The translations under genes were made by a program, and so were the position numbers. Positions 49,301-62,400 of a DNA stretch of 64,000 bases are shown here, piece by piece (positions within the stretch are counted from its first letter, which is position 1; the number at the start of each line of letters is the position of its first letter). The stretch is from positions 642,001 to 706,000 of the forward strand of contig OY811983.1 in the NCBI GenBank assembly GCA_963681505.1. The letters are read 5' to 3'. This DNA is from Eunapius fragilis (taxonomy: Eukaryota > Porifera > Demospongiae > Spongillida > Spongillidae). Under the pieces are notes generated by a model, which had not been told where the DNA came from, searched no databases, and worked only from the letters and a program-made list of their open reading frames with translations.

Positions 49301-51132
49301 CCACTTGGGCCAATTGGTTCCACGGGCCCAAATGGCGCGATATGTACTATGTACATATGGTTCCACGGGCCCAATTGGTGGGATATGTCCCAATTAATTG
49401 ATGCCAATTGGGCCAATTGGTTCCATCGGCCCAATTGGCGCGATATGTCCTATTGATGCCATTTGGGCCAATTGGTTCCACGGGCCCATTTGGCGCGATT
49501 TGTACTATGTATGCCAATTGGGCCAATTGGTTCCACAGGCCCAATTGGTGCGATTTGTCCCAATGAATTAATGCCAATTGGGCCACTTGGTTCCATCGGC
49601 CCAATTGGCGCGATATGTCCTACTGATGCCAAATGGGCCAATTGGATCCATCGGCCCAATTGGTGCGATATGTCCTATTGATGCCAATTGGGCCAATAGG
49701 TTCCGCGGGCCCAATTGGCGCGATATGTACTATGTACATATGGTTCCACGGGCCCAATTTTTGCAATATGTCCCAATGAATTGATGCCAATTGGGCCAAT
49801 TGGTTCCATCGGCCCAATTGGCCCGATATGTCCTATTGATGCCAATTGGGCCAATTGGTTCCACGGGCCCATTTGGCGCTATATGTACTATGTATGACAG
49901 TTGGGCCAATTGGTTCCACGGGCCCAATTGGTGCTATATGTCTGAATGAATTAATGCCAATTGGGCCACTTGGTTCCATCGGCCCAATTGGCGCGATATG
50001 TCCTATTGATGCCAATTGGGCCAATTGGATCCATCGGCCCAATTGGCGCGATATGTACTATTTATGCCAATTGAGCCAATTGGTTCCACGGGCCCAATTG
50101 GTGCGATTTGTCCCATTGAATTGATACCAATTGGGCCTATTGGTTCCATCGGCCCAATTGGCGAGATATTTCCTATTAGTGCCAATTGGGTAAATTGGTT
50201 CCACGGGCCCAATTGGCGCTATATGTACTATGTATGCCAGTTGGGCCAATTGGTTCCACGGGCCCAATTGGTGCGATATGTCTGAATGAATTAATGCCAA
50301 TTGGGCCACTTGGTTCCACCGGCCCAATTGGCGTGCTATGTCCTATTGATGCCATTTGGGCCAATTGGATCCATCGGCCCAATTGGCGCGATATGTACTA
50401 TGTATGCCAATTGGGCCATTTGGTTCCACGGGCCCAATTGGTGCGATTTGTCCCAATGAATTGATGCCAATTGGGCCAATTGGTTCCATCGGCCCAATTG
50501 GCGAGATATTACTTATTAGTGCCATTTGGGCCAATTGGTTCCACGGGCCCAATTGGTGCGATATGTCTCAATGAATTAATGCCAATTGGGCTAATTGGTT
50601 CCATCGGCCCAATTGGCGCGATATGTCCTGTTGATGCCAATTGGGCCAATTGGTTCCAGCGGACCAATTGGCGCGATATGTCCTATTGATGCCAATTGGG
50701 CCAATTGGTACCACGGGCCCAATTGGTGCGATATGTCCCATCGAATTAATGCCAATTGGGCCAATTGGTTCAATAGGCCCAGTTGGCGCAATATGAACTA
50801 TTTATGCCAATTGGGCCAATTGGTTCCACGGGCCCAATTGGTGCGATTTGTCCCAATGAATTGATGTCAACTGGGCCAATTGGTTCCATCGGCCCAATTG
50901 GCGCGATATGTCCTTTTGATGCCATTTGGGCCAATGGGTTCCACGGGCCCAAATGGCGCGATATGTACTATGTACATATGGTTCCACGGGCCCAATTGGT
51001 GGGATATGTCCCAATTAATTGATGCCAATTGGGCCAATTGGTTCCATCGGCCCAATTGGCGCGATATGTCCTATTGATGCCATTTCGGCCAATTGGTTCC
51101 ACGGGCCCAATTAGCGCGATATGTACTATGTA
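46364..51132 (+). repeat. Satellite D (55- and 60-bp units, 115-bp dimers)
   Basis: Units read CCAATTGGGCCAATTGGTTC, then CACGGGCCCAATTGGTGCGA or CATCGGCCCAATTGGCGCGA, then TATGTCCCAATGAATTGATG (60 bp) or TATGTCCTATTGATG (55 bp). The two forms often alternate, so many matches repeat at 115 bp (for example 48735, 48850, 48965). A larger duplication repeats about 48.78-49.5 kb at 50.4-51.12 kb (offset 1621). The sequence is dense in CCAATTGG and GGGCCC palindromes. GPIGSTGPIG-type frames in several registers are by-products. Confidence 0.95.
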
Positions 51133-53407
51133 ATCACAACCATTACCAATCCCACTACAAATCCCACTACCACAACAATTACCACTACCAATCCCACTAC
51201 CACTACCACTACCACTACCAATCCCACTACCAATCCCCCTACCACTACCACTACCAATCCCACTACCTCCAACACTATCAATACCAATCCCACTACCACT
51301 ACCACTACCATTACCAATCCCACTACCAATCCCACTACCACTACCAATACCACTACCAATTCCACTACCAATCCCATTACCACTACCACTACCAATTCCA
51401 CTGCCACTCCCACTACCAATCCCCCTAGCAATCCCACTATCACTACAAATACCACTACCAATCCCAATACCAATCCCACTACCAATCCCACTACCACTAC
51501 CACTACCACTACCATTCTCACTACCTCTACCACTACCACTACCAATCCCACTACCAATCCCACTACCACTACCACTACCAATCCCATTACCAATCCCACT
51601 ACCACTACCACTACCACTACCGATCCCACTACCACTAGCACCTCCACTACCAATCCCACTACCAATCCCGCTACCAATACCTCTACCAATCCCACATCCC
51701 TCTACCACTACCACTACCAATCCCACTACCAACCAATCCCACAACGACTACCACTACCACTACCAATCCCACTACCAATCCCACTACCTCTACCACTACC
51801 ACTACCAATCACACTACCACTACCACTACCACTACAAATCCCACAACCAATCCCACTACCACTACCACTACCAATGCCACTGCCACTACCACTACCAAGT
51901 CTACTACCACTACAATTACTACTACCAATCCCACTACCAATCCCACTACCAATCCCACTACCACTACCACTACCACAACCAATCCCACTACCAATCCCAC
52001 TACCACTACCACGGCCAATCCCACTACCACTACAACTACCAATCCCACTACCAATCCCACTACTACTACCACTACCACTACCAATCCCCCTACCACTACC
52101 ACATCCACTACCAATGCCAATACCAATCCCACTACTTCACCACTTCCAATCCGACTACCACTACCACTACCAATCCCACAACCACTACCACTACCAATCC
52201 CACTACCAATCCCACTACCACTACAATTACCACTACCAATCCCACTACCACTACCACTACCACTACCAATCCACTACCACTACCACTACCATTGCCAATC
52301 CCACTACTAAACCCACTACCACTACAATTACCACTACCAATCCCACTACCTCTACCACTATCACTGCCAATCCCACTACCACTACCACTACCATTACCAA
52401 TCCCACTACCAATCCCTCTACCACTACCACTACCACTACCAATCCAACTACAAATTCCACTACCACTACCACTACCAATCCCCCTACCAATACCACTACC
52501 ACTACAATTACCACTACAAAACCCAATACCAATCCCACTATCAATCCCACTACCTCTATCACTATCACTACCAATCCCTCTACCACTACCACTACCATTA
52601 CCAATCGCACTACCAATCCCACTAACACTACCACTACCATTCCCAATACCAATCCCACTACCACTACCACTATCACTGCCAATCCCACTACCTCTACCAC
52701 TACCACTACCAATCCTACTACCAATCCCACTACCACTACCACTACCACTACCAATCCCACTACCACTACTACTACCAATCCCACTACCACTACCACTACC
52801 AATCCCAATACCAAACCCACTACCACTACCACTATCAATCCCACTACCTCTATCACTATCACTACCAATCCCTCTACCACTACCACTACCATTACCAATC
52901 GCACTACCAATCCCACTAACACTACCACTACCATTCCCAATACCAATCCCACTACCACTACCACTACCAATCCCACTGCCACTACCACTACCAATCCCAC
53001 TACCAATCCCACTACCACTCCCTCTACCAATCACACTACCACTACCACTACCAATCCCACTTCCACTACCACTACCAATCCCACTACCAATCCCACTACT
53101 ACTACAATTACCACTACCAATCCCACTACCAATCCCACTACCAATCCCACTGCTACTACCACTACCACAACAGATCCCACTACCAATCCCACTACCACTA
53201 CCAGTACCACAACTAATCCCACTACCAATCCCACTACCACTACAACGGCCAATCCCACTACAACTACCACTTCCAATCTCACTACCACTACCATTACTAA
53301 TCCCACTACCAACCCCACTACCACTACCACTACCACTACTAATCGCACTACCACTACCACTACCACTACCAATCCCTCAACCAATTCCACTACCAATCCC
53401 ACTACTA
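51133..53407. repeat. Satellite E (CCACTA/CCAATC hexamer array)
   Basis: About 2.3 kb of two mixed hexamers, CCACTA and CCAATC, with rare variants; the plus strand is nearly free of G. Because the period is six, nearly every frame stays open: Thr-Asn-Pro (about 790 codons) and Pro-Leu-Ile on plus, Gly-Ser-Ile and Val-Gly-Leu on minus. The longest one runs on into satellite A, which argues against a real protein. Larger blocks recur (about 52.53-52.66 kb resembles 52.83-52.96 kb). Confidence 0.95.
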
Positions 53408-56400
53408 AGCCAATTTTCTCCCATAGAAATGTATGGGAGGGAACCACTAATCTATTAGCATCGTACAGCCAAACCAATCAGCTGAATATATAGGAGGCAT
53501 TATTTAGAGAAAGAAAGCAGGTTACTCGTTCGTTCCATGAATACATATCGCAACTCCACTAGTTTGTTTAATTAACACCTTGGTTGGAACATAGCCAATT
53601 GTCTCCGATAGAAATGTATGGGAGGGAACCACTAATCAATTAGCATCGTACAGCTAAACCAATATGCTGAATATATAGGAGGCATTATTAAGAGAAAGAA
53701 AACTGGTTACTCGTTCGTTCCATGAATACATATCGCAACTCCACTAGTTTGTTAAATTAACACCGTGGTTGGAACATAGCCAATTTTCTCCCATAGAAAT
53801 GTATGGGAGGGAACCACTAATCTATTTGCATCGTTCAGCCAAACCAATGAGCTGAATATATAGGAGGCATTATTTAGAGAAAGAAAACAGGTTACTCGTT
53901 CGTTCCATGAATACATATCGCAACTCCACTAGTTTGTTATATTAACACCTTGGTTGGAACATAGCCAATTTTCTCCCATAGAAATGTATGGGATGGAACC
54001 ACTAATCTATTTGCATCGTACAGCCAAACCAATGAGCTGAATATATAGAAGGCATTAATTAGAGAAAGAAAAAAGGTTACTCGTTCGTTCCATGAATACA
54101 CATCGCAATTCCACTAGTTTGTTAAATGAACACCTTGGTTGGAACATAGCCAATTTTCTCCCATAGAAATGTATGGGATGGAACCACTAATCTATTTGCA
54201 TCGTACAGCCAAACCAATGAGCTGAATATATAGGAGGCATTAATTAGAGAAAGAAAACAGGTTACTCGTTCGTTCCATGAATACACATCGCAATTCCACT
54301 AGTTTGTTAAATGAACACCTTGGTTGGAACATAGCCAATTTTCTCCCATAGAAATGAATGGAAGGGAACCACTAATCTATTTGCATGGTACAGCCAAACC
54401 AATGAGTTGATAATAGAGGAGGCATTATTATGAGAAAGAAAACAGGTTACTCGTTCGTTCCATGAAGTAGGATCGCAACTCCACAAGTTTGTTTTTTTAA
54501 CACCTTGGTGGGAAGATAGCCAACTTTCTACCGTAGAAATGTATGGGAGGGAACCACTAATCTATTTGCATGGTACAGCCAAACCAATGAGCTGATTATA
54601 GAGGAGGCATTATTTAGGGAAAGAACACAGATTACTCGTTCGTTCCATGAATACATATCGCAACTCAACTAGTTTGTTAAATGCACACCTTGTTTGGAAC
54701 ATAGCCAATTTTCTCCCATAGAAATGTATGGGAGGGAACCAATAATCTATTTGCATGGTAGAGCCAAACGAATGAGCTGATAATAGAGGAGGCATTATTA
54801 TGAGAAAGAAAACATGTTACTCGTTCGTTCCATGAAGTAGGATCGCAACTCCACAAGTTTGTTTTATTAACACCTTGGTGGGAAGATAGCCAACTTTCTC
54901 CCATAGAAATGTATGGGAGGGAACCACTAATCTATTTGCATGGTACAACCAAACCAATGAGCTGATTATAGAGGAGGCATTATTTAGGGAAAGAACACAG
55001 GTTACTCGTTCGTTCCATGAATACATATCGCAACTCAACTAGTTTGTTAAATGCACACCTTGGTTGGAACATAGCCAATTTTCTCCCATAGAAATGTATG
55101 GGAGGGAACCACTAATCTATTTGCATGGTAGAGCCAAACCAATGAGCTGATAATAGAGGAGGCATTATTATGAGAAAGAAAACAGGTTACTCGTTCGTTC
55201 CATAAATACATATCGCAACTCAACTAGTTTGTTAAATGAACACCTTGGTTGGAACATAGCCAATTTTCTCCCGTAGAAATGTATGGGAGGGAACCACTAA
55301 TCTATTTGCATGGTACAGCGAAACCAATGAGTTGATAATAGAGGAGGCATTATTATGAGAAAGAAAACAGGTTACTCGTTCGTTCCATGAAGTAGGATCG
55401 CAACTCCACTAGTTTGTTAAATGAACACATTGGTTGGAACATAGCCAATTTTCTCCCATAGAAATGTATGGGAGGGAACCACTAATCTATTTGCATGGTA
55501 GAGCCAAACCAATGAGCTGATAATAGAGGAGGCATTATTATGAGAAAGAAAACAGGTTACTCGTTCGTTCCATAAATACATATCGCAACTCAACTAGTTT
55601 GTTAAATGAACACCTTGGTTGGAACATAGCCAATTTTCTCCCGTAGAAATGTATGGGAGGGAACCACTAATCTATTTGCATGGTACAGCGAAACCAATGA
55701 GTTGATAATAGAGGAGGCATTATTATGAGAAAGAAAACAGGTTACTCGTTCGTTCCATGAAGTAGGATCGCAACTCCACAAGTTTGTTTAATTAACACCT
55801 TGGTGGGAAGATAGCCAATTTTCACCCATAGAAATGTATGGGAGGGAACCACTAATCTATTTGCATGGTACAGCCAAACCAATGAGCTGATTATAGAGGA
55901 GGCATTATTTAGGGAAAGAACACAAGTTGCTCATTCGTTCCATGAGTACATATCGCAACTCAACTTGTTTGTTAAATGAACACCTTGGTTGGAACATAGC
56001 CAATTTTCTCCCGTAGAAATGTATGGGAGGACCACTAATCTATTTGCATGGTACAGCCAAAGCAATGACCTGATTTTAGAGGAGGCATTATTATGAGAAA
56101 GAAAACAGGTTACTCGTTCGTTCCATGAAGTAGGATCGCAACTCCACAAGTTTGTTTTATTAACACCTTGGTGGGAAGATAGCCAATTTTCACCCATAGA
56201 AATGTATGGGAGGGAACCACTAATCTATTTGCATGGTACAGCCAAACCAATGAGCTGATTATAGAGGAGGCATTATTTAGGGAAAGAACACAAGTTACTC
56301 GTTCGTTCCATGAATACGTATCGCAACTCAACTAGTTTGTTAAATGAACACATTGGTTGGAACATAGCCAATTTTCTCCCATAGAAATGTATGGGAGGGA

Positions 56401-59400
56401 ACCACTAATCTATTTGCATGGTACAGCCAAACCAATGACCTGATTTTAGAGGAGGCATTATTATGCGAAAGAAAACAGGTTACTCGTTCGTTCCATGAAG
56501 TAGGATCGCAACTCCACAAGTTTGTTTTATTAACACCTTGGTGTGAAGATAGCCAATTTTCTCCCATAGAAATGAATGGGAGGGAACCACTAATCTATTT
56601 GCATGGTAGAGCCAAACCAATGATATGATAATAGAGGAGGCATTATTATGAGAAAGAAAACATGTTACTCGTTCGTTCCATGAAGTTGGATCGCAATTCC
56701 ACAAGTTTGTTTTATTAAAACCTTGGTGGGAAGATAGCCAACTTTCTCCCATAGAAATGTATGGGAGGGAACCACTAATCTATTTGCATGGTACAGCCAA
56801 ATCAATGAGCTGATTATAGAGGAGGCATTATTTAGGGAAAGAACACAGGTTACTCGCTCGTTCCATGAGTACATATCGCAACTCAACTAGTTTGTTAAAT
56901 GCACACCTTTGTTGGAACATAGCCAATTATCTCCCATAGAAATGTATGGGAGGGAACCACTAATCTATTTGCATGGTACAGCCAAACCAATGAGCTGATA
57001 ATAGAGGAGGCATTATTATGAGAATGAAAACAGGTTACTTGTTCGTTCCATGAAGTAGGATCGCAACTCCACAAGTTTGTTTTTTCAACACCTTGGTGGG
57101 AAGATAGCCAACTTTCTACCATAGAAATGTATGGGAGGGAACCACTAATCTATTTGCATGGTACAGCCAAACCAATGAGCTGATTATAGAGGAGGCATTA
57201 TTTAGGGAAAGAACACAGGTTACTCGTTCGTTCCATGAATACATATCGCAACTCAACTAGTTTGTTTAATTAACACCTTGGTTGGAACATAGCCAATTGT
57301 CTCCGATAGAAATGTATGGGAGGGAACCACTAATCAATTAGCATCGTACAGCTAAACCAATATGCTGAATATATAGGAGGCATTATTAAGAGAAAGAAAA
57401 CTGGTTACTCGTTCGTTCCATGAATACATATCGCAACTCCACTAGTTTGTTAAATTAACACCGTGGTTGGAACATAGCCAATTTTCTCCCATAGAAATGT
57501 ATGGGAGGGAACCACTAATCTATTTGCATCGTTCAGCCAAACCAATGAGCTGAATATATAGGAGGCATTATTTAGAGAAAGAAAACAGGTTACTCGTTCG
57601 TTCCATGAATACATATCGCAACTCCACTAGTTTGTTATATTAACACCTTGGTTGGAACATAGCCAATTTCCTCCCATAGAAATGTATGGGATGGAACCAC
57701 TAATCTATTTGCATCGTACAGCCAAACCAATGAGCTGAATATATAGGAGGCATTAATAAGAGAAAGAAAAAAGGTTACTCGTTCGTTCCATGAATACACA
57801 TCGCAATTCCACTAGTTATTTAAATGAACACCTTGGTTGGAACATAGCCAATTTTCTCCCATAGAAATGTATGGGATGGAACAACTAATCTATTTGCATC
57901 GTACAGCCAAACCAATGAGCTGAATATATAGGAGGCATTAATTAGAGAAAGAAAACAGGTTACTCGTTCGTTCCATGAATATACATCGCAATTCCACTAG
58001 TTTGTTAAATGAACACCTTGGTTGGAACATAGCCAATTTTCTCCCATAGAAATGAATGGAAGGGAACTACTAATCTATTTGCATGGTACAGCCAAACCAA
58101 TGAGTTGATAATAGAGGAGGCATTATTATGAGAAAGAAAACAGGTTACTCGTTCGTTCCATGAAGTAGGATCGCAACTCCACAAGTTTGTTTTTTTAACA
58201 CCTTGGTGGGAAGATAGCCAACTTTCTACCATAGAAATGTATGGGAGGGAACCACTAATCTATTTGCATGGTACAGCCAAACCAATGAGCTGATTATAGA
58301 GGAGGCATTATTTAGGGAAAGAACACAGGTTACTCGTTCGTTCCATGAATACATATCGCAACTCAACTAGTTTGTTAAATGCACACCTTGTTTGGAACAT
58401 AGCCAATTTTCTCCCATAGAAATGTATGGGAGGGAACCAATAATCTATTTGCATGGTAGAGCCAAACGAATGAGCTGATAATAGAGGAGGCATTATTATG
58501 AGAAAGAAAACATGTTACTCGTTCGTTCCATGAAGTAGGATCGCAACTCCACAAGTTTGTTTTATTAACACCTTGGTGGGAAGATAGCCAATTTTCACCC
58601 ATAGAAATGTATGGGAGGGAACCACTAATCTATTTGCATGGTAGAGCCAAACCAATGAGCTGATAATAGAGGAGGCATTATTATGAGAAAGAAAACAGGT
58701 TACTCGTTCGTTCCATAAATACATATCGCAACTCAACTAGTTTGTTAAATGAACACCTTGGTTGGAACATAGCCAATTTTCTCCCGTAGAAATGTATGGG
58801 AGGGAACCACTAATCTATTTGCATGGTACAGCGAAACCAATGAGTTGATAATAGAGGAGGCATTATTATGAGAAAGAAAACAGGTTACTCGTTCGTTCCA
58901 TGAAGTAGGATCGCAACTCCACTAGTTTGTTAAATGAACACATTGGTTGGAACATAGCCAATTTTCTCCCATAGAAATGTATGGGAGGGAACCACTAATC
59001 TATTTGCATGGTAGAGCCAAACCAATGAGCTGATAATAGAGGAGGCATTATTATGAGAAAGAAAACAGGTTACTCGTTCGTTCCATAAATACATATCGCA
59101 ACTCAACTAGTTTGTTAAATGAACACCTTGGTTGGAACATAGCCAATTTTCTCCCGTAGAAATGTATGGGAGGGAACCACTAATCTATTTGCATGGTACA
59201 GCGAAACCAATGAGTTGATAATAGAGGAGGCATTATTATGAGAAAGAAAACAGGTTACTCGTTCGTTCCATGAAGTAGGATCGCAACTCCACAAGTTTGT
59301 TTAATTAACACCTTGGTGGGAAGATAGCCAATTTTCACCCATAGAAATGTATGGGAGGGAACCACTAATCTATTTGCATGGTACAGCCAAACCAATGAGC

Positions 59401-62400
59401 TGATTATAGAGGAGGCATTATTTAGGGAAAGAACACAAGTTGCTCATTCGTTCCATGAGTACATATCGCAACTCAACTTGTTTGTTAAATGAACACCTTG
59501 GTTGGAACATAGCCAATTTTCTCCCGTAGAAATGTATGGGAGGACCACTAATCTATTTGCATGGTACAGCCAAAGCAATGACCTGATTTTAGAGGAGGCA
59601 TTATTATGAGAAAGAAAACAGGTTACTCGTTCGTTCCATGAAGTAGGATCGCAACTCCACAAGTTTGTTTTATTAACACCTTGGTGGGAAGATAGCCAAT
59701 TTTCACCCATAGAAATGTATGGGAGGGAACCACTAATCTATTTGCATGGTACAGCCAAACCAATGAGCTGATTATAGAGGAGGCATTATTTAGGGAAAGA
59801 ACACAAGTTACTCGTTCGTTCCATGAATACGTATCGCAACTCAACTAGTTTGTTAAATGAACACATTGGTTGGAACATAGCCAATTTTCTCCCATAGAAA
59901 TATATGGGAGGGAACCACTAATCTATTTGCATGGTACAGCCAAACCAATGACCTGATTTTAGAGGAGGCATTATTATGCGAAAGAAAACAGGTTACTCGT
60001 TCATTCCATGAAGTAGGATCGCAACTCCACAAGTTTGTTTTATTAACACCTTGGTGTGAAGATAGCCAATTTTCTCCCATAGAAATGAATGGGAGGGAAC
60101 CACTAATCTATTTGCATGGTAGAGCCAAACCAATGATATGATAATAGAGGAGGCATTATTATGAGAAAGAAAACATGTTACTCGTTCGTTCCATGAAGTT
60201 GGATCGCAATTCCACAAGTTTGTTTTATTAAAACCTTGGTGGGAAGATAGCCAACTTTCTCCCATAGAAATGTATGGGAGGGAACCACTAATCTATTTGC
60301 ATGGTACAGCCAAATCAATGAGCTGATTATAGAGGAGGCATTATTTAGGGAAAGAACACAGGTTACTCGCTCGTTCCATGAGTACATATCGCAACTCAAC
60401 TAGTTTGTTAAATGCACACCTTTGTTGGAACATAGCCAATTATCTCCCATAGAAATGTATGGGAGGGAACCACTAATCTATTTGCATGGTACAGCCAAAC
60501 CAATGAGCTGATAATAGAGGAGGCATTATTATGAGAATGAAAACAGGTTACTTGTTCGTTCCATGAAGTAGGATCGCAACTCCACAAGTTTGTTTTTTCA
60601 ACACCTTGGTGGGAAGATAGCCAACTTTCTACCATAGAAATGTATGGGAGGGAACCACTAATCTATTTGCATGGTACAGCCAAACCAATGAGCTGATTAT
60701 AGAGGAGGCATTATTTAGAGAAAGAACACAGGTTACTCGTTCGTTCCATGAATACATATCGCAACTCAACTAGTTTGTTTAATTAACACCTTGGTTGGAA
60801 CATAGCCAATTGTCTCCGATAGAAATGTATGGGAGGGAACCACTAATCAATTAGCATCGTACAGCTAAACCAATATGCTGAATATATAGGAGGCATTATT
60901 AAGAGAAAGAAAACTGGTTACTCGTTCGTTCCATGAATACATATCGCAACTCCACTAGTTTGTTAAATTAACACCGTGGTTGGAACATAGCCAATTTTCT
61001 CCCATAGAAATGTATGGGAGGGAACCACTAATCTATTTGCATCGTTCAGCCAAACCAATGAGCTGAATATATAGGAGGCATTATTTAGAGAAAGAAAACA
61101 GGTTACTCGTTCGTTCCATGAATACATATCGCAACTCCACTAGTTTGTTATATTAACACCTTGGTTGGAACATAGCCAATTTCCTCCCATAGAAATGTAT
61201 GGGATGGAACCACTAATCTATTTGCATCGTACAGCCAAACCAATGAGCTGAATATATAGGAGGCATTAATAAGAGAAAGAAAAAAGGTTACTCGTTCGTT
61301 CCATGAATACACATCGCAATTCCACTAGTTATTTAAATGAACACCTTGGTTGGAACATAGCCAATTTTCTCCCATAGAAATGTATGGGATGGAACCACTA
61401 ATCTATTTGCATCGTACAGCCAAACCAATGAGCTGAATATATAGGAGGCATTAATTAGAGAAAGAAAACAGGTTACTCGTTCGTTCCATGAATATACATC
61501 GCAATTCCACTAGTTTGTTAAATGAACACCTTGGTTGGAACATAGCCAATTTTCTCCCATAGAAATGAATGGAAGGGAACTACTAATCTATTTGCATGGT
61601 ACAGCCAAACCAATGAGTTGATAATAGAGGAGGCATTATTATGAGAAAGAAAACAGGTTACTCGTTCGTTCCATGAAGTAGGATCGCAACTCCACAAGTT
61701 TGTTTTTTTAACACCTTGGTGGGAAGATAGCCAACTTTCTACCATAGAAATGTATGGGAGGGAACCACTAATCTATTTGCATGGTACAGCCAAACCAATG
61801 AGCTGATTATAGAGGAGGCATTATTTAGGGAAAGAACACAGGTTACTCGTTCGTTCCATGAATACATATCGCAACTCAACTAGTTTGTTAAATGCACACC
61901 TTGTTTGGAACATAGCCAATTTTCTCCCATAGAAATGTATGGGAGGGAACCAATAATCTATTTGCATGGTAGAGCCAAACGAATGAGCTGATAATAGAGG
62001 AGGCATTATTATGAGAAAGAAAACATGTTACTCGTTCGTTCCATGAAGTAGGATCGCAACTCCACAAGTTTGTTTTATTAACACCTTGGTGGGAAGATAG
62101 CCAACTTTCTCCCATAGAAATGTATGGGAGGGAACCACTAATCTATTTGCATGGTACAACCAAACCAATGAGCTGATTATAGAGGAGGCATTATTTAGGG
62201 AAAGAACACAGGTTACTCGTTCGTTCAATGAATACATATCGCAACTCAACTAGTTTGTTAAATGCACACCTTGGTTGGAACATAGCCAATTTTCTCCCAT
62301 AGAAATGTATGGGAGGGAACCACTAATCTATTTGCATGGTAGAGCCAAACCAATGAGCTGATAATAGAGGAGGCATTTCTATGAGAAAGAAAACAGGTTA

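Noticed and set aside
46198-51120. Collagen-like GPIG repeats in satellite D
   Set aside because: The pattern appears in several registers on both strands from the 55/60-bp units, and no frame lasts long because 55 is not a multiple of three.
51133-53407. Telomere repeat
   Set aside because: Hexamers are CCACTA and CCAATC, not CCCTAA or another telomere repeat known to me, and they lie inside the satellite block.
51121-53493. 790-codon Thr/Asn/Pro open frame as a surface or mucin-like protein
   Set aside because: It is produced by a hexamer array in which nearly all frames on both strands are open, it has no signal peptide or other domain, and it runs on into satellite A.
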